Shown: positions 1 to 6,575, counted from the first letter of the stretch. The stretch: 9,229 bases of DNA from Ectopseudomonas composti (GCA_946886245.1 CAMPIF010000141.1:1-9229); one strand, 5' to 3'. Numbers and translations: made by a program. Notes: a model not told the origin generated them from the sequence alone.

Positions 1-1
1 C

Positions 2-76
2 TACCTGCTGGTGGAGTCGGCGGCGCAACGGGTGAGCCAGCGCGGCAAGGCCAGGGAAGAACAGCCGCCGCATTGA
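2..76 (+). CDS. C-terminal end of an unidentified upstream protein (partial)
   Basis: An open frame enters from the left edge and runs 24 codons to a TGA at 74-76. The visible tail is hydrophilic after its first few residues (YLLVESAAQRVSQRG... ending ...EEQPPH), with codon choice typical of a GC-rich pseudomonad. It has no recognisable domain, so I do not name it. It lies in the same direction as the exporter that starts 90 bp downstream and could be its regulator or an unrelated gene; the visible part does not decide. That it is coding at all rests only on the open frame and codon character. Confidence 0.45.
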   Translation, partial: YLLVESAAQRVSQRGKAREEQPPH

Positions 77-136
77 TCAGCGCGAAGCGTCGTTCGGCGA
101 TCCGCGCTTTCATCTGCGGCCTGGTCGATGAGATGA

Positions 137-148
137 TTAGCCGGCTAA
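137..148. promoter_or_regulatory. Perfect 12-bp palindrome, SlyA/MarR-like operator candidate
   Basis: TTAGCCGGCTAA is a perfect inverted repeat ending 18 bp before the exporter ATG at 167. It matches the SlyA-type MarR-family consensus TTAGCAAGCTAA (recalled from enterobacteria) at 10 of 12 positions, differing only in the central two bases. MarR-family repressors often control drug exporters from such sites. The -35/-10 around it is not clear; AACAAT at 147-152 is a weak -10 overlapping the site. That it is an operator is inference. Confidence 0.4.
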
Positions 149-166
149 CAATAGTCCGGATTATTC

Positions 167-1336
167 ATGAACCTGCGAACCTTGCTGATCCTGGGTGCGC
201 TGAGCGCCTTCGGCCCCCTGGCCATCGATTTCTATCTGCCGAGTTTCCCTACCCTGGCGCAGCAGTTCGGCACGGATGTCGAACATATTCAGCTGTCGCT
301 GGCGGCCTATTTCATCGGTATTGCCACCGGCCAGCTGTTCTACGGACCATTGGCGGATCGCTTCGGTCGCCGCGTGCCGCTGCTGGTCGGGGTGGCGTTG
401 TTCACCGTGGCGTCGCTGGCTTGCGCCCTGGCGCCGAATCTGGAGTGGCTGGTGACGGCGCGCTTCGTCCAGGCCCTCGGCGGCTGCGCCGGCATGGTGA
501 TCACCCGCGCGGTAGTGCGCGACCTGTGCGATCCGCTGGCCTCGGCCAAGGTGTTCTCGCAACTGGTGCTGGTGATGGGCCTGGCACCGATTCTCGCGCC
601 CCTGGGTGGCGGGCTGCTGCTCAACACGCTGGGCTGGCCGTGGATCTTCCACTGCCTGGCGATCTTTGCCGGGCTGTGCCTGCTGGCCGTGCTGCTGTGG
701 TTGCCGGAGACGCGCCCGCAGCATCTGCAACCGGCGCCGCTGAGCGGTGCCTTCGGCCAATACCGCGCGCTGCTGGGCAATGCGCCGTTCATGGGCTACA
801 GCCTGGCCGGTGGTGTGGCGATGGCCGGCATGTTCGCCTACATCGCCGGCTCGCCCTTCGTCTTCATCGAACTGTACGCCGTGCCGGCCGAGCACTATGG
901 CTGGCTGTTCGGCAGCAACGCGGCGGGCTTCGTGATCATGGCGCAGGTCAACGCGCGGCTGGTACGCAATGGCGGCCCGGCGCTGTGGCTGCGGCGCATG
1001 GTGCTGGTGTACCTGGCCAGTGGCATGTGCCTGCTGGCGTTGGCGCTGTGGCAACCGGCCGAGCTGTGGCCGTTGCTGATTCCGCTGTTCATCTGCGTGG
1101 CCAGCCTCGGTTGCGTGCTGCCCAATGCCACGGCCTGCGCCATGGCCGGGCAGGGCCGTCATGCCGGCAGCGCATCCGGGTTGCTGGGCAGCATGCAGTT
1201 CAGCGTGGCGGCCAGCGCTTCGGCGTTGGTGGCCTTCCTGCACGATGGTTCGGCCATGCCCATGGCACTGGTGATCGCCCTGTGCGGCGCTGGCGCCTGC
1301 GGCTTCGCCTGGTGGAGCAAGCGCTTCGTGGTCTGA
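167..1336 (+). CDS. Bcr/CflA family multidrug efflux transporter (MFS, 12 TM)
   Basis: The 389-residue protein is an inner-membrane major facilitator of the drug:H+ antiporter type (DHA1, Bcr/CflA subfamily), expected to export small toxic compounds in exchange for protons. Visible signatures are the TM1 motif with Asp21 followed by YLPSFP (23-28), MFS motif A GPLADRFGRR (60-69) in the TM2-TM3 loop, motif B RFVQALGGCAG (99-109) in TM4, motif C-like GLAPILAPLGGG (138-149) in TM5, and LPETR (179-183) after TM6. Length fits the family (about 390-400). An in-frame TAG at 152-154 excludes any earlier start. The Shine-Dalgarno is poor (GGA at 158-160). A SlyA-like palindrome lies just upstream. Its stop is 9 bp from the stop of the convergent peptidase gene. 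The substrate cannot be told from sequence. Confidence 0.93.
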   Translation: MNLRTLLILGALSAFGPLAIDFYLPSFPTLAQQFGTDVEHIQLSLAAYFIGIATGQLFYGPLADRFGRRVPLLVGVALFTVASLACALAPNLEWLVTARFVQALGGCAGMVITRAVVRDLCDPLASAKVFSQLVLVMGLAPILAPLGGGLLLNTLGWPWIFHCLAIFAGLCLLAVLLWLPETRPQHLQPAPLSGAFGQYRALLGNAPFMGYSLAGGVAMAGMFAYIAGSPFVFIELYAVPAEHYGWLFGSNAAGFVIMAQVNARLVRNGGPALWLRRMVLVYLASGMCLLALALWQPAELWPLLIPLFICVASLGCVLPNATACAMAGQGRHAGSASGLLGSMQFSVAASASALVAFLHDGSAMPMALVIALCGAGACGFAWWSKRFVV

Positions 1337-1338
1337 CC

Positions 1339-1359
1339 CGGCGCGTTACAGGCGCGCCG
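1339..1359. terminator. Candidate shared hairpin between convergent genes
   Basis: CGGCGCG (1339-1345) and CGCGCCG (1353-1359) form a perfect 7-bp GC stem with a 7-nt loop that contains the stop codon of the - strand peptidase gene. It sits exactly where two convergent genes meet and could terminate both. There is no U-tract on either strand, so intrinsic termination is not assured. Confidence 0.3.
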
Positions 1360-2206
1360 CCTTGAAGGTGTCGCAACGCCCCGGCTGACCGCTCTCGAAA
1401 CCGGCGCTGAACCAGCGCACGCGCTGCTGCGAGGTGCCATGGGTGAAAGCATCCGGCACCACCTGACCGCGCGACTGCTTCTGCAGGCGGTCATCACCGA
1501 TGGCGCTGGCTGCGTTCAGTGCTTCTTCCAGGTCGCCGGCCTCCAGCCAGGCATGCCGGCGTTGCGCGTGATGCGCCCAGACCCCGGCCAGGCAGTCGGC
1601 CTGCAGTTCCTGACGCACCAGCAGGCCGCCGTCGCCCTCGACGCGTTCGCCACGCTGGCGCGCCGCATTGACCTTGGCCGAGACGCCGAGCAGAGTCTGT
1701 ACGTGATGGCCGACTTCATGGGCGATCACGTAGGCCTGGGCGAAATCGCCGGCTGCAGAGAAGCGTTGCTCCATCTCGCGGAAAAACGCCATGTCCAGAT
1801 ACACGCGCTGATCACCCGGGCAGTAGAAGGGACCGACTGCCGAGCTGGCGAAACCACAGGCGGAATTGACGCCGTCGGAGAACAGCACCAGTTGCGGATC
1901 GCGATACTGCTGGCCGGCCTGCTGGAACAGCTCGCGCCAGGTGTCTTCGGTATCGCCGAGAATCGCGCGGACGAACTCGCTCTGCTCGTCGTTCGCCGCT
2001 GGCGCGCTCTGCGTCTGGGCGACCTGTGGCTGGGTGGCCTGGCCGGCAATCTGACCGAGAATCTGCAGCGGGTCCTGGCCCATCAGCAGGCCGACGATGA
2101 CGATCACCGCCACACCGCCTAGGCTCAGGCCGCCGCCGAGTCGCCTGCCGGAACGGCCGCGCGCATCCACCACGTTGTCACTACGTCTACCGCGTTGCCA
2201 GCGCAT
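1346..2206 (-). CDS. ypfJ: YpfJ family neutral zinc metallopeptidase, membrane-anchored
   Basis: The 286-residue protein belongs to the YpfJ/putative neutral zinc metallopeptidase family, whose members are widespread but whose substrates are not established. It starts with an arginine-rich cytoplasmic segment (MRWQRGRRSDN, the conserved N-terminus of the family), followed by one hydrophobic helix at about 28-42, a low-complexity Gln/Ala linker (about 52-72), and a periplasmic catalytic domain. The zinc motif is HEVGHH (163-168): His163 and His167 would bind zinc and Glu164 act as base. ELQADCLAG (200-208) is the second conserved block, where Glu200 or Asp204 could supply a third ligand. Cys117 and Cys129 bracket GFASSAVGPFYC and may form a disulfide. 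The start has a good Shine-Dalgarno (AGGGAG, 8 nt before ATG). It follows a DUF411 gene on the same strand after 52 bp, so the two may be cotranscribed. Confidence 0.92.
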   Translation of the reverse strand: MRWQRGRRSDNVVDARGRSGRRLGGGLSLGGVAVIVIVGLLMGQDPLQILGQIAGQATQPQVAQTQSAPAANDEQSEFVRAILGDTEDTWRELFQQAGQQYRDPQLVLFSDGVNSACGFASSAVGPFYCPGDQRVYLDMAFFREMEQRFSAAGDFAQAYVIAHEVGHHVQTLLGVSAKVNAARQRGERVEGDGGLLVRQELQADCLAGVWAHHAQRRHAWLEAGDLEEALNAASAIGDDRLQKQSRGQVVPDAFTHGTSQQRVRWFSAGFESGQPGRCDTFKAARL

Positions 2207-2258
2207 GGCCGCACTCCCTGATTGGTTATCGCTGCAGTGTAGCTGCGCCCGCGTCGAT

Positions 2259-2693
2259 TCAGTTGGCGGGATAGTCGCTCAGCAGCTGATCCTGGCGCGC
2301 GCGATCCAGGCCGATGACCTGATAGGCGTCGACACGATCACCATATTCCATGCCCGGTGAGCCCACGGGCATGCCAGGTACGGCAGCGCCGATCAGGTCC
2401 ACGCGCTCACGCAGTTTGAGAATGTCGGCTGCCGGCACGTGGCCTTCGACGAATTTGCCGTCGATCACGCCGGTGTGGCACGAAGCCAGGCGAGGCGGAA
2501 CGCCGAGTCGCTGCTTGACGGCGACCATGTCGGCCTCGACATGGTCGTTGACGGTGAAACCATTGTCCTGCAGATGGCTGATCCAGGCCTTGCAGCAGCC
2601 ACAATTGGCATCGCGGTGCACATCGATGGTCAGTGGCTCGCTGGCGTGAGCGAGGCTGGTGAAGAGGCAGAGGGCGAGCAGGGAACGACGCAT
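2259..2693 (-). CDS. DUF411 / CopG-like exported metal-binding protein
   Basis: The 144-residue protein has a clear Sec signal peptide (MRRSLLALCLFTSLAHA, likely cleaved before SEP) and a mature domain of the DUF411 family. Conserved features are CGCC at 31-34 (a CxCC arrangement of Cys31, Cys33, Cys34), SCHT (71-74), EGHVP (83-87) and GMPVGSPGME (107-116). In CopG, a family member from copper-resistance clusters, the CxCC and nearby Cys/His/Met residues hold a multinuclear copper centre in a thioredoxin-like fold. All equivalent elements appear present here, so periplasmic copper binding or redox handling is the likely role. No copper ATPase, copA/copB or cusCBA gene is in the window, so the context does not confirm copper. 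The start follows TGGAG with 7-nt spacing. It is divergent from the DUF4345-like gene. Confidence 0.88.
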   Translation of the reverse strand: MRRSLLALCLFTSLAHASEPLTIDVHRDANCGCCKAWISHLQDNGFTVNDHVEADMVAVKQRLGVPPRLASCHTGVIDGKFVEGHVPAADILKLRERVDLIGAAVPGMPVGSPGMEYGDRVDAYQVIGLDRARQDQLLSDYPAN

Positions 2694-2822
2694 GGCAAGG
2701 CTCCAGATAATCGAGTGTTGAGCATAGCGTCGGCATGACGACTGCCCAAGCCATTGCGACTATGCGTCGCGACCCGTGGCGGCCTATGCTGGCGGCAATC
2801 ACCCATTGCCTGGAACCTGCCG

Positions 2823-3200
2823 ATGCTGTTCGCCCGAATCGTCCTGTTGATCCAGATCGCTGCCTTGCTCGTGCTGGGGCTGGCCTACTTCATCCGTCCC
2901 GAGGAAATGGCCAGCTTCAGCGGCGCACTGCTGATGGGCAATGCGGCGTTGACCGAAGTGCGCGCCTATTACGGCGGGCTGCAACTGGGGCTGGCGGCTT
3001 ACCTGGCGATGGCGCTGCTGCGCCTGGATCTGCTGCGCCCGGCGCTGCTTCTGCTGGTGCTGCTGTACAGCGTGCTGGCGCTGGCGCGTGCTGCCGGGCT
3101 GTGGCTGGACGGTGGTGCGCAGCAGACCTTCAACCTCTATGCGCTGCTGCTCGAAGTGGTGTCGGCCGGGCTGGCCTGGTGGGCGTTGCGCGGTCTCTAG
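2823..3200 (+). CDS. DUF4345-like small integral membrane protein
   Basis: The 125-residue protein is almost entirely hydrophobic, with four likely membrane helices: about 4-24, 37-62 (carrying EVRAYYGGLQLGLA at 45-58), 71-93 and 104-122. The EVRAxYGGLxLGLA motif at the helix 2 entry and the overall size fit DUF4345, a family of unknown function. The frame is open back to an ATG at 2754, but that extension (MRLCVATRGG...) is polar, unlike the family, and lacks a good ribosome site. The ATG at 2823, shortly after GGAA (2813-2816), puts the first helix at the N-terminus. It is divergent from the DUF411 gene across a 129-bp gap. The family call is from motif memory. Confidence 0.78.
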   Translation: MLFARIVLLIQIAALLVLGLAYFIRPEEMASFSGALLMGNAALTEVRAYYGGLQLGLAAYLAMALLRLDLLRPALLLLVLLYSVLALARAAGLWLDGGAQQTFNLYALLLEVVSAGLAWWALRGL

Positions 3201-3301
3201 TGCGAGAGACGTGGGTCACGATACGGCACGGCACGCTTGCTGTAGGGGACACTTGGCAAGAGAATGCGCGGTGCAACATTCCGTGAACAAGGACATTTGA
3301 T

Positions 3302-3766
3302 ATGGACATCGTTATGGGCCTGATCGGCCTTGGCCTGATTGCCTTCTTTGCATTCAACGCCACCCGCTTCTTTGGCGGGCATCTCTCGGGGCGCATGAAT
3401 CTTAAGGATCTGCGCCTGCATGGCAAATCCCATCGTACCTTGCAGCAGACCGAGCGTGACAGCCTGGCCGAGTTCGCCAAAGGGCTTGGCTATCTGGGCA
3501 GCATGGCGCCTTCATACGAACCGCTGACTGACGATGTTTATCGTTTGAAAGGCGAGGGCAAAGTCGTTCGCTACAGCATGAGCGGCGCCAATTCTGAAAC
3601 CACCACGATCGATGGGGTTCCCGTCGAGATTCCCTACACGCTGCGCGAGGTTCTGCTGGCTCAGGATAACGAGGCAGAGGTGGTGCTCGCCAAAGGTCAC
3701 GCGCTGGTGCTATCGCTCAATGGCTACGCCATTGCCCTGGTGGATAGCACGCAACCAGCAACCTGA
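3302..3766 (+). CDS. Unrecognised protein with N-terminal membrane anchor
   Basis: I do not recognise this 154-residue protein. It has one N-terminal hydrophobic helix (about 2-20, MDIVMGLIGLGLIAFFAF) and then a soluble domain. That domain has a basic stretch (31-46), a segment rich in polar residues (47-75), and a C-terminal half with beta-strand-like blocks (VYRLKGEGKVVRYSMSG, then EIPYTLREVLL, AEVVLAKGHALVLSL and YAIALV). It has no cysteines and no obvious catalytic motif. The start is well supported: AAGGA at 3289-3293 lies 8 nt upstream of the ATG. Sample stretches are about 53-60% G+C by hand count, seemingly lower than neighbours. A possible -35 TTGGCA (3253-3258) lies upstream, but I find no convincing -10. 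Its stop lies 3 bp from that of trmA, which runs the other way. Confidence 0.8.
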   Translation: MDIVMGLIGLGLIAFFAFNATRFFGGHLSGRMNLKDLRLHGKSHRTLQQTERDSLAEFAKGLGYLGSMAPSYEPLTDDVYRLKGEGKVVRYSMSGANSETTTIDGVPVEIPYTLREVLLAQDNEAEVVLAKGHALVLSLNGYAIALVDSTQPAT

Positions 3767-3769
3767 ATT

Positions 3770-4858
3770 TCAGCGCCTTTCCAGCAACACACCCGCTTCC
3801 ATATGGTGGGTGTAGGGGAACTGGTCGAACAGGGCGCTGCGCGTCACCCGGTGGGTGTCGCTCAGCTGGGCGATGTTGGCGGCCAGGGTTTCCGGATTGC
3901 AGGAGATGTACAGGATGCGCTCGAAGCGCCGGGTCAGCTCGCAGGTGTCCGGGTCCATGCCGGCGCGCGGCGGGTCGACGAAGACACTGCCAAACTCATA
4001 ACTCTTGAGGTCGATGCCGGCCAGGCGGCGGAACGGGCGCACTTCGTTCAACGCCTGGGTCAGCTCCTCGGCGGACAGGCGCACCAGCTCGACGTTGTTC
4101 ACGCCATTGCCTTGCAGGTTGGCCAGGGCGGCGCCCACCGAGGTCTTGCTGATCTCGGTCGCCAGCACCTTGCGCACACGGGTGGCCAGCGGCAGGGTGA
4201 AGTTGCCGTTGCCGCAGTAAAGCTCCAGCAGATCGTCGTTACGCTCGCCGAGCACGTCATAGGCCCAGCCCAGCATCTTCTCGCAGACTCGGCCATTGGG
4301 CTGGGTGAAGGCGCCTTCGGGCTGGCGATAGCGGAAATGGCGTCCGGCCACGCTCAGTTCTTCTTCGACGTAGTCGCGGCCGATCACCAGACGCTGGCCA
4401 CGGGAGCGGCCGACCAGGCTGACATTCAGCTCGGCGGCCAGGCGTTCGGCCTCGGCTTGCCAGGCGTCGTCCAGCGGGCGGTGGTAGGCCAGGGTGATCA
4501 GCGCATCGCCGGCCAGGGTGGTGAGAAATTCCACCTGGAACAGTTTGAACGACAGCGCCTCGCTGGCCTGCCAGGCGGCGCGCAGGCGCGGCATCAGTGC
4601 GTTGATGCGCAGGCTGGCGATGGGGAAATCGTCGAGCAGGATCGGCGTGTGCTTGTCGCCCGGTGCGAACATCGCGTAGTGGCGCTGGCCGTCTTCACGC
4701 CACAGGCGGAACTCGGCGCGCATGCGGTAGTGCTCGCGCGGCGAGTCGAACACCGCAGGCTCCGGCGCGCCGAAGGGCGTCAGCAGTTCGACCAGGCGGG
4801 CCTTCTTCTCGGCGAGTTGGGCGTCGTAGGTGGCGGGTTCGAATGCGGGGCGGGTCAT
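3770..4858 (-). CDS. trmA: tRNA (uracil-5-)-methyltransferase TrmA
   Basis: The 362-residue enzyme makes 5-methyluridine at position 54 (the T of the T-loop) in tRNA, using S-adenosylmethionine; the E. coli enzyme can also act on tmRNA. Length matches E. coli TrmA (366). The N-terminal half carries the RNA-binding region (for example [15 protein letters not shown], 39-53). The C-terminal half is a Rossmann methyltransferase: [10 protein letters not shown] (186-195), [10 protein letters not shown] (211-220, SAM-binding), ATEISKTSV (233-241), DPPRAGMD (295-302), and YISCNPETL (317-325). Cys320 is the nucleophile and Glu354 in HHMEAG the general base, matching E. coli Cys324 and Glu358 with a constant offset of four. 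The N-terminal Fe-S cysteine cluster of the related RlmD/RlmC rRNA enzymes is absent, which supports TrmA. The start has only a weak ribosome site. The NCS2 permease is upstream on the same strand, 293 bp away across the repeat region. Confidence 0.97.
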   Translation of the reverse strand: MTRPAFEPATYDAQLAEKKARLVELLTPFGAPEPAVFDSPREHYRMRAEFRLWREDGQRHYAMFAPGDKHTPILLDDFPIASLRINALMPRLRAAWQASEALSFKLFQVEFLTTLAGDALITLAYHRPLDDAWQAEAERLAAELNVSLVGRSRGQRLVIGRDYVEEELSVAGRHFRYRQPEGAFTQPNGRVCEKMLGWAYDVLGERNDDLLELYCGNGNFTLPLATRVRKVLATEISKTSVGAALANLQGNGVNNVELVRLSAEELTQALNEVRPFRRLAGIDLKSYEFGSVFVDPPRAGMDPDTCELTRRFERILYISCNPETLAANIAQLSDTHRVTRSALFDQFPYTHHMEAGVLLERR

Positions 4859-4930
4859 CGGTCACTCATGGGGCAGGAAAACGGGGCGCCATTGTAGCGA
4901 CTCCGTTGCCGATGTGCCGTTGTCGTCGAT

Positions 4931-4998
4931 CATTGGTGGCGCGGGACGCAGAGCGTCCGGGGGAGGCGTTCCCACGCGGAGCGTGGGAACGATCATGA
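4931..4998 (+). repeat. Double-hairpin intergenic repeat, copy 1
   Basis: This 68-bp unit contains two perfect hairpins: GGACGC-AGA-GCGTCC (4944-4958) and CGTTCCCACGC-GGA-GCGTGGGAACG (4967-4991), then ATCATGA. It repeats directly at 5064-5131 with three mismatches in 68 (4933 t/c, 4941 g/t, 4959 g/a). Small symmetric palindromes of this form, kept in intergenic DNA, resemble the REP-type elements of pseudomonads. No transposase is nearby. It lies upstream of trmA. Confidence 0.85.
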
Positions 4999-5042
4999 GA
5001 GTATCCAGGGCACGGCGTAGGACGTACTTGCAAAGCGGCCGC

Positions 5043-5064
5043 GTAGGGTGGGCTTCAGCCCACC
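5043..5064 (+). repeat. GTAGGGTGGGCTTCAGCCCACC palindromic element
   Basis: GGTGGGCT (5047-5054) and AGCCCACC (5057-5064) form a perfect 8-bp stem around TC (or 7 bp around a 4-nt loop), preceded by GTAG. It lies between the two copies of the larger repeat and abuts the second. The 11-mer CGTAGGGTGGG at 5042-5052 recurs inverted at 7322-7332, so this is a second, distinct intergenic repeat family. Confidence 0.7.
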
Positions 5065-5131
5065 ACTGGTGGCTCGGGACGCAGAGCGTCCAGGGGAGGC
5101 GTTCCCACGCGGAGCGTGGGAACGATCATGA
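5064..5131 (+). repeat. Double-hairpin intergenic repeat, copy 2
   Basis: This is the second direct copy of the unit at 4931-4998, offset by exactly 133 bp. It has identical stems: GGACGC-AGA-GCGTCC at 5077-5091 and CGTTCCCACGC-GGA-GCGTGGGAACG at 5100-5124. Similarity stops abruptly on both sides (before 5064 and after 5131). It begins 20 bp beyond the permease stop codon, so transcripts of the permease would carry the 11-bp stem in their 3' end. It has no T-tract, so it is not a standard intrinsic terminator. Confidence 0.85.
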
Positions 5132-5151
5132 TCATCCAGCTTGTGCGCTGA

Positions 5152-6444
5152 TCAGGCGAAGTAAGCCAGCTTGATGACGAACAGGGCCGAGAGCACCCAC
5201 ATCGCCGGGCTCAGCTCGCGCCAGCGCCCGGCCAGTACCTTGACTGCGGTCCAGGCGATGAAGCCGAAGGCGATGCCGTTGGCGATGGAGAAGGTCAGCG
5301 GCATGGCCAGGGCGGCGACCACCACCGGCGCGGCGACGGTCAGGTCGTCCCAGTCGATCTGGGCCAGGCTGCTCATCATCAGTACGGCGACGAACAGCAG
5401 CGCTGGCGCGGTGGCGTAGGCCGGAACGGCGCCAGCCAGCGGGGCGAAGAACAGGGCCAGGAGGAACAGCGCAGCCACCACGCAGGCGGTCAGGCCGGTA
5501 CGCCCGCCGGCGCTGATGCCGGCGGCGGATTCGATGTAGCTGGTGGTGGTGCTGGTGCCCAGCGCGGCGCCGGCCATGGTCGCGGTGCTGTCGGCCAGCA
5601 GGGCACGGCCAAGGCGTGGCATCTTGCCGTCCTTGTCCAGCAGGTTGGCCTTCTGCGCGACGCCGACCAGCGTGCCGGAGGTGTCGAACAGGTCGACGAA
5701 GAGGAAGGCGAAGATCACGCTGATCAGGCCGATATCCAGCGCTCCGGCAATGTCCAGTTGCAGCAGGGTAGGCAGCAGCGACGGTGGCATCGACACCACG
5801 CCTTGCAGCTCGGACAGGCCGAGGGCAATGGACAGACCGGTGACCAGCAGGATGCCGATCATCACTGCACCGGTAACCTTGCGATAGGCCAGTGCGGCGA
5901 TGACGAAGAAGCCCAGGCAGGCCAGCAGTGCGCCACCCTTGCTCATGTCGCCGAGGCCGACCAGAGTGGCCGGATGATCGACCACGATACCGGCGTTCTT
6001 CAGTGCGATGATCGCCAGGAACAGGCCGATACCGGCGGCAATGCCGGCGCGCAGCGCCAGTGGGATGCTGTTGATGATCCACTCGCGGATCTTGAAGATC
6101 GACAGCAGGAAGAAGATCGCGCCGGAGAGGAACACCGCGCCCAGAGCGGTCTGCCAGCTGTAGCCCATGGTCATCACCACGGTGTAGGTGAAGAAGGCGT
6201 TGAGGCCCATGCCGGGCGCCAGGGCGATCGGGTAGTTGGCCAGCAGGCCCATGATCAGCGAGCCGATGGCGCCAGCCAGGCAGGTGGCGACGAACACCGC
6301 GCCGTGGTCCATGCCGGTCTTGGCCAGCATTTCCGGGTTGACGAAGAGAATGTAGGCCATGGTCAGGAAGGTGGTGATCCCGGCCAGTATCTCGGTGCGC
6401 ACCGTGGTGTTGTGGGCTTTGAGTTGGAACAGTCTTTCCAGCAT
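5152..6444 (-). CDS. NCS2 family purine permease (AzgA/GhxP-like)
   Basis: The 430-residue protein is an inner-membrane nucleobase:cation symporter of the NCS2 family, AzgA-like branch, which imports hypoxanthine, guanine or adenine. Family marks are the N-terminus TTVRTEILAGITTFLTMAYI (13-32), NPEML (36-40), APGMGLNAFFTYTVV (76-90), FVDLFDTSGTLVG (249-261) and GTSTTTSYIESAAG (296-309), all as expected for this branch. About 12-14 hydrophobic segments span the protein. The frame stays open to an ATG at 6537, but the ATG at 6444 is preferred: it has GGGGAG 7 nt upstream, gives the canonical MLERLFQLKAHNTT start, and lies downstream of a good promoter at 6547-6575 whose start site would fall near 6540. 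It precedes trmA on the same strand and is divergent from the DJ-1 gene. Hypoxanthine/guanine versus adenine preference cannot be assigned. Confidence 0.93.
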   Translation of the reverse strand: MLERLFQLKAHNTTVRTEILAGITTFLTMAYILFVNPEMLAKTGMDHGAVFVATCLAGAIGSLIMGLLANYPIALAPGMGLNAFFTYTVVMTMGYSWQTALGAVFLSGAIFFLLSIFKIREWIINSIPLALRAGIAAGIGLFLAIIALKNAGIVVDHPATLVGLGDMSKGGALLACLGFFVIAALAYRKVTGAVMIGILLVTGLSIALGLSELQGVVSMPPSLLPTLLQLDIAGALDIGLISVIFAFLFVDLFDTSGTLVGVAQKANLLDKDGKMPRLGRALLADSTATMAGAALGTSTTTSYIESAAGISAGGRTGLTACVVAALFLLALFFAPLAGAVPAYATAPALLFVAVLMMSSLAQIDWDDLTVAAPVVVAALAMPLTFSIANGIAFGFIAWTAVKVLAGRWRELSPAMWVLSALFVIKLAYFA

Positions 6445-6540
6445 GGTGGCTCCCCGAGGCGCGAGCGCGCCGAAATTGATCTGCACAAAGCAAAGCACAT
6501 TCGTCCGTGCAGGCCGGAAAATTGCTCGATCTGGCAAAAG
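6445..6540 (-). promoter_or_regulatory. Structured ~95-nt leader of the purine permease
   Basis: Given the promoter at 6547-6575, the permease mRNA would have about 95 untranslated nucleotides. On the - strand, CTGCAC (6507-6512) can pair with GTGCAG (6481-6486) over a 20-nt loop. That loop contains another GTGC (6495-6498) which competes for the same GCAC, so two folds exclude each other. A GC hairpin GGCGCG-CT-CGCGCC (6458-6471) then stands just before the GGGGAG ribosome site. The layout could allow ligand-dependent control. It does not match the classic purine riboswitch core, and I cannot align it to the NMT1 xanthine motif from memory. Confidence 0.3.
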
Positions 6541-6546
6541 CCGCGC

Positions 6547-6575
6547 ATCATACCAGCAAGGTTTTGCCGGGTGAA
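6547..6575 (-). promoter_or_regulatory. Sigma-70 type promoter of the purine permease
   Basis: Read on the - strand: -35 TTCACC (6570-6575, 4/6 to TTGACA), a 17-bp spacer, and -10 TATGAT (6547-6552, 5/6 to TATAAT). Spacing is optimal and no other candidate of this quality lies in the divergent gap. Transcription would begin near 6540. Confidence 0.65.

Noticed and set aside
73..1365. 430-codon open frame on the + strand over the exporter
   Set aside because: It is a +1 shadow of the Bcr/CflA gene: Arg/Ala/Gly-rich, without domains, while the other frame gives a perfect 12-TM family protein.
2754..2822. Upstream start for the DUF4345-like protein
   Set aside because: The extra 23 residues are polar and low-quality, and the family begins directly with the first membrane helix, as from 2823.
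3225..3240. GGCACG...TTGC resembling a sigma-54 promoter before the unknown gene
   Set aside because: GG to GC spacing is 12 bp (or 7 bp for the second GG) instead of the strict 10 bp.
3803..4897. 364-codon + strand frame antisense to trmA
   Set aside because: It is an antisense shadow typical of GC-rich codon bias. It has no recognisable domain, and trmA is complete with catalytic residues.
4931..5131. CRISPR array suggested by spaced repeats
   Set aside because: There are only two copies, each with two hairpins, the intervening DNA contains another palindrome, and there are no cas genes.
5132..6493. 453-codon open frame on the - strand over the permease
   Set aside because: It is a frame shadow rich in Arg, His and Gly; the NCS2 frame carries all family motifs.
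6445..6540. Classic guanine/adenine riboswitch in the permease leader
   Set aside because: The three-way junction core and conserved loop sequences of the purine aptamer are not present; only unassigned hairpins are seen.
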